NCBI GenBank assembly: GCA_900074885.1
Contig: FJUW01000030.1
Location: 186,001-250,000, forward strand
Direction: 5' to 3'
DNA from: Rhynchosporium graminicola
Taxonomy: Eukaryota > Ascomycota > Leotiomycetes > Helotiales > Ploettnerulaceae
DNA: 64,000 bases
The notes under the pieces were generated by a model that was not told the origin of the DNA, made no database searches, and saw only the letters and a program-made list of their open reading frames with translations. This document shows, piece by piece, positions 36,937 to 49,200 of this stretch. The translations under genes were made by a program, and so were the position numbers. The first letter of the stretch is position 1. Each line of letters opens with the position of its first letter.

Positions 36937-39900
36937 AGTGTTTTGTAGAGGTAGAGCGGCTGGCACGCAAGAATGGTCAAAGGTCCAATTCGAAATTCAG
37001 CTCGAAATCTTTGAAGTTTCTGCTACAGCTTAGGATGACTTGTCACTCTGGGGTATTTCAGAGAGGCGAAAAATGGATCGACCAAGTGATGTATTGAGAA
37101 GTGGCGTTGCGGTTGCTTGAGGAGGAATCGAGGCACTTATGTCGGGCCGAGTGGTGTAGTATTTTGAGACAGAGGTCGAAAAGTTCTCTGGTAAAAAGTT
37201 GTTTATCACTGGATCCCGCAGTAAATGCAAAAGTAGAGTGCTCCCGAATCCAAGATCCAATTGGAAATGTTAGGCTTTTGAAAATCCGTAATTGCAAGCA
37301 GAATGCCGACCCAGACGAAGAAGAGGTGGACTAGTAAGACAAAGAGACCGTACTGTATCGACAAGCAACTATAACAACGATCTGTACAATGATGATATGT
37401 ACCAATGTGCTGCAGAAGAAAGAGGGATCAAGTCAACGATCGTCAGAAGACTGTTCTTTCCAGGTGTTGAAGCTCAATGAACAAATGTACAGAAGTGACG
37501 ATGCCCTCAATACAGTTCGAAGCACGACTGTCGCCGAGATATCATTTTTGATTTCTTTTTCTCTCCGTAGGGTCCTACGGAGGTCTATATAGTTCAGCCA
37601 CGGGCTATGAATGGAGAAGCCGGCCGCAGAGACGAGCGTTTAAGTCGCGGACGCGAAACCCGATCAGTCATATTGTGCTTCTGGAGACGAGAATAGTCGT
37701 CGTAGACTAATGACATGAGTCGGCAAATACTAGATTGATTGATGGACAGGGAATCCGAGGTAGGGATCGTGAGATAGAGGGGAGTGGAGGGGCCAGGGTT
37801 GCATAGTGGTGGGGTGGATAGAGTACTTCCGTACTCTGTACATGTGAGGCGTTCGCAAACGCACGCTAGTGAGAATTGGCAATGGCTGAGGGTTGGTGAA
37901 AGATTAAAATCCGCGCGAGCAAATGAGAACGATCAGACATTGCAGGATTATGACTTTTAAGAATCTATCTATACACATGCCATTGTCTTATTTTTGGCGC
38001 TACTTATGCTCTGTAGAGTCAGGTAAGAAACAAAGTGAATATGAGATGGTCGAATGCCAGAAAACAAGCAGGATACAAGGAAGGAGGAAACTAAGCTCAA
38101 GGGCCGGAATGTAACGGGCAAGGACCAGTAGATGGCCGAAGGCCTGGCTGATGCCGAGTTTGGGTGGAGTTCGAGGTTGAGTTGAGAGGAGATGCAGAGA
38201 GGGGCCAAAACCTCGATAGTATGACAACAATGAGAGGTCATTCTGTTATTATTGGCGGTATCTGAGTCGCTACTTGCGTTACGAGAGGTCCACTACACTA
38301 TACTCCAGGTGGGACGATTCGCGCCGAGGATTGAAAGGGTATTTCCTAGCGAGACACGTCTCTTACTTCAGCGTCACAGTTTGGCCAGGCATATATTCCA
38401 TTGCCTATGAATAGCTTCCTCAGCAGATTAATCTTACGAAACTCGCAATGGCAACATACCTCAGTCTAGAACAACCACAGATAGAATGGAACATTAAATG
38501 GCCCCAAATCCACCAGCGCTACGTGTTTCTTGCGATCTGCACAAAACTTGCTGCAATGTACTGCAGGTCTTCAAGCATGCGTTAGGTACGGAACTTTACA
38601 GGCGGAAATAGCAGGCTGAATAGCTCCACGACAGCTGGGATGACTGCTGCAATATATCACTACAGGGGCCTTCGCTAAAGCATCCCAGCATCACAACCCA
38701 TTAAGCACCCACCAGGGTCTCGATTTGATTGCGCTGGGATAAGTGAGTCCTTGTGGCTTTCCTTCATCGAGTCTTTGAAGGACATCGGCCGCTGCAGCAG
38801 TACGTTTTTGTACCACATGAGAATTTGAGGAGTAAGGAGTAAAGAGACGCCGGTCGGAGTTGGACGCCTTCTCCAGCAAGTGAATGAGGCGTTTCGCTCG
38901 CTGCTTCCGTCATGCAATCATTACGTGCGCCTTGATTCTTTGCAAATGCCAGTGGCATAAGCTAGATGGTATGTTAGTCTAGATGTCATTGCTTCAGAGA
39001 ATCGATGATCGCCCTAGATTGTTCTAATTAATTGCTCTACAACGACAAGCAATCCCTACAAGCAAGGATTGCTTTGACAGCCGCTGAGATGCGCCGCGAT
39101 GAGAGGGGAGACCCGGGAATGCATGACATTCAGAAGGCAAACGGCTTGATTTACAGGTAGCAAGTCTCTATCATGACGGTACGATTCTCACGGTTTCTGA
39201 CAAGAGTGAAACACTTGCTAGAGTTTATATGAGAAGACGCATGTTAGAGCCTCAAAACATTTTCTAACACTAGAACACAGATGTTAAATATCCTCAAGTA
39301 TTGCAGTCGTCTCATGAGTCTGTCGAGCACTATTCAAAGTCTTCGGTTCATTCCTCCTTCGCTTGTTCGTCCTTAGTACTTCACCAGCAGTAAGGTGACG
39401 CGATAAGCTGCAGCTGCTCATGCATGCTGAAAATCAAGAAGGCTAAGAAAGTAAGCTAGAGTCTAATGGGCGTTCGGTCTGTTTATGACAAGTACTTTGA
39501 CATGCGAGGTACTTCTGCTGAAGGCCAACGAAGATATCTTCGTTTACGGAACAATACTCTCAATCGATCCTCGATCGGTCTTGCCTGAACGATGATTCAG
39601 TCATGATTCTTTTTGAATTCCTTCATGCTTGTGCCGTCTCAATTCCCGAACTCCTTTCCTAACGCGCTCCAATTTCTATTCGGTTCCACTTTGCCTGTGA
39701 CTGGTGCTAAAGATTCTGGTAAGCGATGTGATGCTTTTCACACGCTGTTGCCGCCAGGAAATAAGGATAATGGATGGCGGAAACAAACCTTAATGTCAAC
39801 TAACGGATCACTTGTCAAAAACTAGCCAATGGTTTAGTCGTATTGGTCGGCGAGGATGGATAGACTTCTTGAGACTTTAGATAGTATCCTGGGTGGGGTA

Positions 39901-40280
39901 GAATACGGCAAGCGCTAAGAAGGGCAAATTGAAATGGAGGGGTAGCAAAACAACAGGCTGGCCAAGCGCGATCATATCGTATTATGTCGTATGAGATAGA
40001 GACTACGGATACGAAACCATGAAACCGCAAAGGTTGGGGTAGGACCACAAATAGACTGTCATCAATTCTATCAAGAAACATATCTAAACCTAGACTGAGA
40101 CCAGCAGTCTTGGGACGTAGAACGGGAGGTGGTGCTAGGAAAGACCAGACACAAGACCCATTTCCATTTCCATTCCCTGTACCCATCCCCTGCCATGAGT
40201 TCTGAAATCCACCTTCCTGACTCTCTCATCCGCTGCAGATAAGCAAAAGGATTCCACAGCCCAAATCACCTCATCAAGTT
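36937..40280. other. Intergenic, upstream of the GT2 gene
   Basis: No supported gene. It should contain the GT2 promoter just right of 36,936. Short frames up to about 95 codons on both strands look like chance. No tandem repeat or mobile element was seen. Confidence 0.55.
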
Positions 40281-40709
40281 ATGCTTCCGAAAGTTGTCTC
40301 TCTATTTCATTCAACGTTTCGAAATCTTAACCTTCCCAGCCTCAAAATTTCCCGAAATCGGGGTCCAGGATATACTAAGCCGCCTCGCCTGGCCTTCGCC
40401 CACGATTCACACACCATGCAGCATCGGTACGGATGTACGACGATGCTTCCCCAAATGTACAGTTATGCAGTAAGTAACCTTTACTTCTTCTTTTTATACT
40501 ACGTGATACAGTCCGAGCTGCACATCATGATCAAGGTACGGACCGAGGCATGCGTTTCAGGTACCGGCTCCCGATGCATCGAAAAGATATACTTCGACGC
40601 ACCTTTCTGTGAGGATCGCGAAGTACTCTTCGAAAGCTTCGAATTCGTCCTTCAATTATCATCACACTTACCAGCCGATCGAAATCCCGTTATTATTTAC
40701 ACGACGTAG
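40281..40709 (+). CDS. Possible small hypothetical protein with an optional 42-nt intron
   Basis: A 142-codon frame with ATG at 40281 and TAG at 40707-40709. It contains a plausible intron at 40470-40511 (GTAAGTAACC..GATACAG) of exactly 42 nt. Removing it keeps the frame and deletes a hydrophobic FFFLYYV stretch, giving 128 residues. No family recognised and no neighbour suggests a role. It could equally be non-coding. Confidence 0.25.
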   Translation: MLPKVVSLFHSTFRNLNLPSLKISRNRGPGYTKPPRLAFAHDSHTMQHRYGCTTMLPQMYSYAVSNLYFFFLYYVIQSELHIMIKVRTEACVSGTGSRCIEKIYFDAPFCEDREVLFESFEFVLQLSSHLPADRNPVIIYTT

Positions 40710-40987
40710 CTTTTTTTGAAAAGGACTTTAGGAGCTGGGAACAGGAGCTGGGGTTGTTGACTAGACGAAGCTAAGAGATAGAGAGATAGGACTAAGACGC
40801 ACGCGATAGCGCGAGAATTCCCATTTAGTATCCAGCGGGGTTGCTAGCTTATGGAGTTAGTATGATGTGGATTGTTCACTTTGTGGCATGTGCGAGCAAC
40901 CTGGAGTCGTAGAGCATGAAGGGGGTAGGGAGGATCGTCTGCCGTACGCAGATGGCGGCTCAACTCCCTGATGGGCCAAGCCTGGAC

Positions 40988-41490
40988 GATATGTACTGTA
41001 CATCCGGGATCTACCAGACTTGATCCTAATCTTTAGTCTTGACTCTTGAGACTTTATGAGGTATGTACTGTACATCCGGGACGTGCCAGATTTGATCCTA
41101 ATCTTTAATTTTGGCTCTTGAGACTTTATGAGGTATGTACTGTACATCCGGGATCTGCCAGACTTGATCCTAATCTTTAATCTTGACTCCCGAGACTTTG
41201 TGGGATATATACTATGCATCCGGATCTTCCAGATTTGCTGTTATGCTTCGGTCTTGACTCCCGAGACTTTGTGGGATATATACTGTGCATCCGGATCTGC
41301 CAATTTACTGTTATACTTCAGTCGTGACTGCTGAGACTTTATGGGATATGTACTGTACATCCGGGATCTGCCAGATTTGATGTCAAGCTTCAGTTTTGTG
41401 TCCCGAAACTTTGTGGGATATATACTGTACATCCGGGATCTGCCAGATTTGCTATTATGCTTCAGTCGCGGCTCTTGAGAATTTGTCAAA
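40988..41490. repeat. Seven-unit minisatellite, about 72-bp period
   Basis: Units begin near 40988, 41061, 41133, 41205, 41276, 41346 and 41418. The core reads TATGTACTGTACATCCGGGA then TCTGCCAGA-TTGAT, ending CTTGAGACTTTATGAG or CCCGAGACTTTGTGGG. Each unit starts with a near-palindromic TGTACTGTACA. Units are 70-73 bp; the first three are most alike, the middle ones diverge. A period near 72 keeps reading frames open and creates a repetitive minus-strand frame (40857-41219), which is not evidence of coding. Confidence 0.9.
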
Positions 41491-41915
41491 ATCCAGAATC
41501 GACTCGTGAATATGACTTACAGGAGGCCGGCAGGTACGAAAGAAGCTCATGCACCTTTCAAGCCACACTAGTAATCAAGTTAAAGATATGTATGTATCCG
41601 AAGATCTACTCTCCTCTCCCCTTCTGGAAGATTCCAGACAATGACTTCATCCTTGTAATTCCTCTTCAAAGCATCAGAGAATAGTCTCAGACTCAGATGC
41701 AGCTCGCGTCTTTTTCTCGGCAACTCTTGGACAAGCCATGTCAGACATTATCCATTAAATGGATCAATTAAAGTCCACCACACAAGTACAACTAAGCCAG
41801 ATAAGCCTAAAGCGTCATAAGGCCACAAGGCATACACACATTGCACATCCAAGCCTTCGCATGCCGCTTTTGCTCTTAAGCATTCGCTACGCTGCCATCA
41901 GGATATAGTTAGTGG

Positions 41916-41947
41916 CCGACTCGGTATAGTATCGGACTAGTACCGGC
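41916..41947 (+). mobile_element. 32-bp relic of a B-family LTR
   Basis: Identical over 32 bp to 21831-21862 in the 3' LTR of element B (starts CCGACTCGGTATAGTATCGG). Similarity continues weakly to about 41960 (GCATGTATATGGAG against GCATATATATATAAGG). The surrounding DNA is not AT-rich, so this is an isolated fragment outside the RIP block. Confidence 0.75.
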
Positions 41948-41960
41948 GCATGTATATGGA

Positions 41961-44900
41961 GTTTTCGTGCCGGAATAACTCGCCATTCCGGGAGAATATC
42001 GAAATCCAGGCGCTTTCTATACGTAAAGAAAACATAAATTAACCTTTCGACATCTCTCAGAATATAGTTAGTATTCACTTTATCTCAAGAAGAGTCTTCT
42101 ATAAAGCAATCATCGATTGTAACAAGAATCGAGTCCTGTTCTATAGAGTCCACCCTTGCTATTGGCTAGCTAGTATTAAGCGACCTTAGCAGTGCACAGG
42201 CCATCCCAATCCTGATGGCAGCGTAGCGGATAGGTGGTTATAAGCCTACGAAAAAAATCTGGATAAAATGACTCAAAGAGAACAATGTTACCAAATTCAT
42301 CTGACTCGTATGTTCGAGTAAAAAATCAAAGAAGTTAAATAACGGTATAGTATCGTAGTTCTAGATAGAATAATAGAAAGGAAAATAGGCTGACGGGAGT
42401 GTTTTCTCGCTTAAATCATGAGACTAGCGTCTGCGTCGGGATATAAGGTTCAATTTTAGGTGCGAGAGTGACTTGTGGCCTTATGACCTTTCAATTGATT
42501 GTGATTGATTATGCCAGCAAGGTGTTTGTACTAAGATATCGATAAGACAACCGGAATACCAGGATGTTGATACAGTACATGAAAGTATCATCTCCACAGC
42601 GGCTCGCACGGCCGTAGGTCTAGTACATGCAAGTCACTCGATCCTGAAGGGTGTTTGAGTCGAGTGCGAGTGTGTCCTCGGGCCGTAGCGGAGCTCGACT
42701 TCTTTGCTACGAAGGTAAACAATCGGCTGGCTCTCCGAACTCCGCATGTGTGTACCCGATACCTATGAAAATGCGCATGCGGAAAGGATTGGAGGATTTC
42801 GGGAGCCTCTTGACAAACTGAGTTTCCCGTACCATGTATTTCCATTTAAATAGAGTTGCACCTCGGGGGAACTCCCGTTCGGAGTGTCGAGAGTGAGTGA
42901 GCTGCGCTGAAGTATACCCGGGAAGCTAAACCAACTTCGTATGAATAATTCTAGGTCTTTGATTCGACCTTTTTCAACAGGGTGCACCACAGGGCGAGAA
43001 AGAAACATATCTGTCTGTATACTATTTATTCCTTCAGTCTTTCATACTTCGGAACCCTTGGACCAGCAAGAACGACTTTCTGTCTTCCCTCAGGCAGGTA
43101 CCTAGGTATATTCCGAAAGGCATGGCCTCACGGCCCGGATCCTCCATCTTCGGATCAATACTTCATGCACGCATGAATTATATACAGAACAGTTCGGAAT
43201 ATTGGTAACTGATGGTATCACTCTATCGGGTACGTACAGTCAAGTAGTCTCACGTGAGTTGTGTACAATAGTATTATCGTGTAATATTAGTTGTATGGTG
43301 GCTGTCGATCCAAGGTAGTCGAGACTCCGGGGGGAAGGTATATCTGGCCGGCCAAACCCCGGCTCAGATACTCGACTAACCCGTGACTATGGACCAACAG
43401 TAACTTCATACAAGGAATACTCCGGTCGTCATTTCTTCCTAGCATGCGCGATCCGAGATATCGGAAAGTATGAGAATGAGAATCAGTTATGAAGATAGAA
43501 GGCCACTTACAACTTTCCTCTCATTATCATGCTCTTTGTGCATGGCTTTGTTTTAAACTTCTTTGCAACTTGCAATACCAAATCTTCGTATGTCAGATCA
43601 TTAGAACCGAAGATCTCGATTCGAGTACTTGGTCTTACTTGTACAACTAGGTGGTCTGGAGTCTCCGCCCGAGCATCTCGTCTCGCTACTGACCTGACTG
43701 ACTCGGCAAAGCCAAACTAACTATTCCAAGAAAGGAATGTGTGAAGGCCACCTCAGGGAATTAGCTCTTCACACGTGAAAAGCATCCATTCAAATACTCA
43801 GGATGCTGCTTCGGACTTCGGGCAACAGGAAACAATACTGGAGCTTTGAGTATACCAGATCCTTACCAGCGATCTTTTTTTAACCTTGAATGGAGTAAGT
43901 ACCAAGCAAATACGATCTGACAACGGGATCAACCTCGATCGGTTCGCGTTTCGAGTAGAAGATCGCCTCGTCTCCAGGTCCGGCCGCATGGTGATCATGA
44001 ACGCTTCAAGAACAGCGTATTCGCATCGCCTCCAGACGAGACCTTGTACCTGTAGAAAATGAAATGCTAAAGAAGAAAGTCACACAGCTAATTAACAACC
44101 CCATCATATTATTGAATTCACTACCTTCAACTCTCTCCCCTCCTTTCAAACAAACCATCATCCAAGCCGTGACTTCGAAACACCCTTCTAATCAAGTTAA
44201 TCTTTATCAAAGACAAAGACTTCTGGCTGGATTCCCCTCGTCCACGACCGGCTTTGCCGAAAGGCAATACGATAACGGATGATTTCAGTGATGAGGCACA
44301 GTAATGAGGGGTCGGACAGCTCGGCTAGATGTCTTACTGGCTGGCGAGCCAGTAATCTCCAGCGCCTGGACCAACGAGATAGCAGGGCGGACCTGGCCTA
44401 TGAGTAGGCTGGCCTAGGCAGGTTGATGGTGAGGCATGTGTTACTGAGGCTGATTAGGTGACGGGGTTGATGGGATGTTGATCGAACGACGACGACTGCT
44501 GCTGCTATACACAACGACGGGATCTCGACACCATCAGAGGATCACTACTCCGCGATCGAGTATTCGGTGATTGTTTGTTAGTACATGAATTGGATTTAGT
44601 GAAGCAAGCTGGGCGATAGGTCGGCGTCGTATGCAACAAGAAGGCGGTGCAGCATCGCCGAATAAACCCTCACGATCCTATCTCCAGGCATCATCATCTA
44701 TCCTTTACAAATCCTCTGTCTTAGGGCTTACTTTGGCATCCTGCGATATCGTGCCTTCGTGGTCTGCCAGTTCATCAAGGGTTGAAGTCGCGTCGAAAGC
44801 CCAGCAGCAGCAACAGCAGGAACCTCATCGCACGCGCCCTTTCTTACGATCCTGTATCTCGATTTGTACGCCTTTGGCAGCCAGTGCATCAACAACTGTA

Positions 44901-45127
44901 TCTGCGGAGTGCCGAAGGATATTGTCGAGTGCGCCAGCTGGGTAATACATTCGGATCGTCGTGCGCCCATCTTGATATATCCAAGCGCTCATATTTCCAT
45001 ATCAACATACCAGCAGTCGCAGGAATGGCAAAGATTTGTATATAAGTGTCGGTTCTGCAAGAAGGGCGTGGGCATTGAATTGCCCTTAACATCGATCCGT
45101 TGAATTTGGTCGAGGACGGATCATAGC
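41961..45127. other. Intergenic, upstream of the low-complexity protein gene
   Basis: Right of the LTR relic, 41,961-42,450 is moderately AT-rich and may be further repeat debris. From 42,450 to 45,127 the composition is ordinary with many overlapping short frames (up to 104 codons at 44631-44945) and no recognisable protein. The stretch just before 45,128 should carry the promoter of the next gene. Confidence 0.5.
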
Positions 45128-46480
45128 ATGACCAGCTTCAATAGCCATGGCCACACGGCCAAACCACGAGAGAGAGGATCGAAATCAAGCGTCAAGCCCA
45201 TACTGAAGAGATTGACGCAGAGTGAGAAGAATTCGTTGGATTTAGATAGAAGTGCCGCCGAGCAAGGGCAAGGGCAAGCGCGTATTGAAGATGGACTCGG
45301 TATCGAGTATGGCTCTGGCTCTGGCTCTGGCTTTGGCGTTGGCTTCGGTAGCAACGGAGGAGGAGGAGGAGGAGGAGGAGGAGGAGGGTCTGGACCCGGA
45401 GCCTCGCGCGCTTCGATTGACGTCCATACGCGACGAGGCTACCACTACCACCACCGTTCTACGAGTGGGACATCACAGTTCTCGACGGCGACCACAGGAA
45501 GTGGACAAGGAAATAGGACTGGATCATTCATTCATCCTTTCCAGCAAACTCCCCGGCCTTATACTCCTCCAATTGGAACTCAGGGTTCGTATCAAGGAAG
45601 TTGGAGGGAAAGTGAACTCGAGAATAGTAACAGTCCTGCGTTAACTGAAGATGAGGATCAGATTCAGAATCAGGCACAATACCAGACGCAGACGCAGATA
45701 TACTCGTTTCGTTCATCTTCGAATCTGAGTAACCATCCGCATACTTCCCCAGCATCAACAACTGGGCTTTCTTCTTCCTCTCCTCCCAATATCTCACACT
45801 CCCATTCTCACTCTCAACACTCCCAACACCAACAACACCCTCTTCGAATCACAACCTCCAAACAATCTTCCTCCTCTCGTCTCGCATTCGCAACTTCCCA
45901 TAATTCTCTACACAACCCAACCCTCTCTTCAGATCTCACATACCCATTGTCACCCACCGATTCAACCGCCATGTCTCCAGCCTCTGCAATCCGCAGTTCC
46001 CTCGATACGGGTTTTCGTATTCGTTCCAGATCAGAGGTCACTGAGCCGAAGATGGTAAGGAGTGAGACCATCCAGGAGGCGAGGAGAAAGTTCCAGGAGA
46101 AGGAGGAGGCTAAAGAGGAGAAAGCTGCGAGGGAGGAGATTAGGGCCTTGGAGAAGAGACAGATGAAAGAGGCGAGGATGATTGAGAGAGGTCATCGTCG
46201 CTCTTCAGCTTCGAATGACACTCACACGCGTTCGAAGAGATCCAAGTCAGATTTGACCAGTACTATGCAGGAGAAGGATGGATTTGTTGGTCGAGGTTAC
46301 AGTGAGGTTACGCAACAGCAGACTCCAACCTTTGCGACTGTTGTGGGAGGTGGTGGTGTTGGAGATGGAGAGTATGCGGAGAGACGAAGTGGCACAGCGA
46401 AGCTGAAGACGCACTCTGCATGGACCAAGTTCGTGATGTGGATTCGAACACGGTTCATTCGCATGGGAAAGAAGAATTAA
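45128..46480 (+). CDS. Uncharacterised low-complexity protein with C-terminal coiled coil
   Basis: A single uninterrupted 450-residue frame, ATG 45128 to TAA. Residues 61-93 are Gly/Ser-rich with a run of 11 Gly (77-87). Residues 175-240 are rich in Gln, Ser and His (NISHSHSHSQHSQHQQH). Residues 311-356 form a charged helix likely to be coiled coil (SETIQEARRKFQEKEEAKEE and onward, ending MIERGHRR). The C-terminus is basic with a short amphipathic or hydrophobic patch (KTHSAWTKFVMWIRTRFIRM, 427-446) that could bind membrane. SETIQEARRKF and the WTKFVMWIRTRF tail look like the conserved parts of an ascomycete-wide uncharacterised family; this is recognition from memory, not alignment. No catalytic motif. 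Confidence 0.75.
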   Translation: MTSFNSHGHTAKPRERGSKSSVKPILKRLTQSEKNSLDLDRSAAEQGQGQARIEDGLGIEYGSGSGSGFGVGFGSNGGGGGGGGGGGSGPGASRASIDVHTRRGYHYHHRSTSGTSQFSTATTGSGQGNRTGSFIHPFQQTPRPYTPPIGTQGSYQGSWRESELENSNSPALTEDEDQIQNQAQYQTQTQIYSFRSSSNLSNHPHTSPASTTGLSSSSPPNISHSHSHSQHSQHQQHPLRITTSKQSSSSRLAFATSHNSLHNPTLSSDLTYPLSPTDSTAMSPASAIRSSLDTGFRIRSRSEVTEPKMVRSETIQEARRKFQEKEEAKEEKAAREEIRALEKRQMKEARMIERGHRRSSASNDTHTRSKRSKSDLTSTMQEKDGFVGRGYSEVTQQQTPTFATVVGGGGVGDGEYAERRSGTAKLKTHSAWTKFVMWIRTRFIRMGKKN

Positions 46481-49200
46481 GATCGTTGGATCTAGATGTT
46501 TTGGAATGTCATGTGCGAAATCATATTCGAAGGTCGACGACACTCTATTGTTGACAACAAACTCCAGACAACAGGACGTCCTTTTCCACCTTTCAATATA
46601 CATCAACCTTTCAGAGCCGCTTACATACATACACCCTTCACGACGACAAATTCTCACATACTCATTCAAGTTTCACGATATGGCGTTCACGGTTCTCTTT
46701 TACATACCACGGTCTCGGTCTGGTCTTTTCCTGCTGCGACACTGCTTTTCTTCACTTCTCACATACCACTGGATGGCGAATGGGCTTGGAGCGGATCACA
46801 GTACATCAATCACTCATCAAGAGGCAAAGCACATACAGCGTCTACATAGGATTTCAGATCAGCTTTTTTTCTTCGGCTTTTTTTGCACAGCAACAGCGTG
46901 GCGTTTGGGTCTTTTTCATACAGCGACGAGCAGAGAAGGAACAGCGCGTCTTCTTTTTATCGATTGTTCTTCTTCTTTCATTTCTCGATACTTCCTCTTT
47001 TTCTTCAGTGGCAGGCCTGGGGTCGCAGATACGTTTGGAAGAATGGATGATATGAAGGAGGACGGACAGATGATCAAAAGGTCAGTCATGGTTGATGGAC
47101 TGTTCCTTCTTTGAAAGCCGATGCGATATCTGAGTGGAAGTCTAAGGAGTTGTTTGGATTGCTGCCTAAAGTGGTGGTTTGAAGGATGGTCTTTTATGCA
47201 TTGGTGATTTTTGATTTGGCTCGGTGGTCAGTAAGCAGCTCCTTCGTGAGTCTGCCAGACCGGGCAGCGGGATGAGAGAATACCAGTCAGCTAGTAAGCA
47301 GAGCAATGCATGGATGGCTACGAAAGTACACATTAGGACTTTTCCTCGTGACTCCATCTTACCTTGAGGCTCTTGTGATTCTATTGACGACTTGACAGTA
47401 TCCTCCCTCTAGCCCTCCTCCCCTAGCGCATTTGCCTCCTACTCTCTGCTCTTTCCTGTCCGTTGATACTTCCGTATCATGCTGCTGTTCTCTACATAAA
47501 TACTTATTCCGCTTCCCAAGAACGAGATCTCGTTCTACCTGCACTCCACCACCACCACTCCTACCCGGGTTTCGATTTCTCTTTCTCTTTCTGCATGTTT
47601 ATTTGCTCTACTTCTATCTCTTTGCCTCCTGATGATGGGAATTCGCATTATTATACTAAGTACGTAAGTAAGTCCGACTATTGGTGAGTAACAAGAATCG
47701 AGCATCAAGAATCAAGAATCAAGAATCAAGACTGATGCCGTAGAAAAAGCCAAGGTACGGGGGCGCTTAGGCGCGGAATCATCTTAGAGGAAGTGGGTCT
47801 TCAACGGATGGTTTGCTTGAAGAGGAGGAGGAGGATGATGATGATTTTGATGATATTGGTCGTCTCTGCTATATGTAGGGAGCTGTCAGCACCCCACAAG
47901 GTATTGACTTGCGTACTTGCTGGTGTAGCATAGTGTAGTGTAGTATGAGCAGAGAAGGTAACAGGTTCGGGTTTGACGCTGAATGGTGTTTCTGATATAG
48001 ACTTTATCGAATATGGAGATCCTAAACCAAAACCACGACGGAATCATTCTCTCTCTCTCAGAGTAGATTCGGCATCGGATCACGAAAGCATAGCCAATGA
48101 AGCGCAGCGTCAAAATCTCAAGTCGGGTACCCACCATATATGCATATATCCTCGAGGCTTAAATCATACGATAGAAGTGAAAATCATAATCTTCATTCCC
48201 TCTCACCGCCCAGCTACTACCTCAAAATCGCAGAAGCTCGGCTCTTAATTTCTCTTGGATAGACGATATTGAATCGTCCTCATATACCCATCCACAAGGA
48301 GCAGAGCGGGCACTTGAGGTGGTATTGCTACATGGGTTGAGTAACTTGAGTTTGATACCTACGTCTTGATTTCGTTTTCCTACCTTGCTTATGATTGTGA
48401 TGGTATTACCAAGCAAGGGATGGATATATAGAAGTGGAATAGAAAGTTTCTTATACATACATACATATATACACATATTTTCCACTCACAAACTCACTCA
48501 CTCAATTACTCCCTTACAAAGTTACAGAAGATCCGAACACACCAAATACAGCAGTCCGTCCGCGCGTGTTCAAACCTCACAACCCCTCTCAATGACTCCA
48601 CCAACAACCTTCTATGGTCAAGACTTGACCACAAAATATCACAAAGACCTTGTATGATTCAGGCCAAGTTAGTTATTTTGCTCATCCCGCGAAGAGAATC
48701 GAGGACTGACTGCCAGTTTCTAGCATTACCTAACCACCTTCATATAAGTACATACCTCTCCCGCATCAAGGCTGCACATTCGCAAGTACGTTCTTTCTAG
48801 TCCTCTTATGTCCCAAAGAGAAAAGGTGGTAGGTAAGTAAACAGAGAGAGAAGGAGAGTATCGAGACCGAAATGCAACTTCTTCGCTTCGACTATGACTC
48901 TCCTTTAGCTAGCCAATCTCCCATCGACGCGAGCGACAAGTTCTGGAATAGTCAGTCAGTCAGCCTGGCCTGAAATCCGGCGTGGGCAGGCAAGGAACGT
49001 GAGGGTTTCGTTGATTTATCATGTATGTCTATAGCACTAGGACCCTTTTGATTGTTATTTGTCTCTATACCCGCTGGTCTACATCATCCCTAAACTTCCA
49101 GTACGCCTTCCTCCGTGGCATCCTACTCGACCAACTCACTTAGTCTCACTATGATCCTCGTTTCGTACTGGCTACCCAGACTGCCAAGACAAATACAATA
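46481..49200. other. 3' flank of the low-complexity gene and intergenic DNA
   Basis: A 202-codon frame at 46506-47114 lies right after the stop codon. Its composition (Phe, Ser, His; T-rich) fits a pyrimidine-rich 3' UTR rather than protein. A short run of GAATCAA units lies at 47,690-47,732. No supported gene to 49,200. Confidence 0.5.

Noticed and set aside
40857..41489. Minus-strand repetitive protein (SRMYSTYLIKSQE-like units)
   Set aside because: Product of a minisatellite with a period near 72 bp, which keeps any frame open; units of 70-71 bp break it.
40988..41490. CRISPR-like repeat array
   Set aside because: Units are contiguous with no unique spacers, and the host is eukaryotic.
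45252..45644. Frame with Ala-Leu repeats then a Glu run inside the 45128-46480 gene
   Set aside because: It is the GGCTCT and GGA repeats of the Gly/Ser-coding tract read in another phase.
46506..47114. 202-codon Phe/Ser-rich frame after the low-complexity gene
   Set aside because: Fits T-rich 3' UTR; no start context, no known features, overlaps other frames.
48592..48657. 21-codon frame (ATG near 48592) as a first exon
   Set aside because: No convincing acceptor or downstream coding sequence was found.
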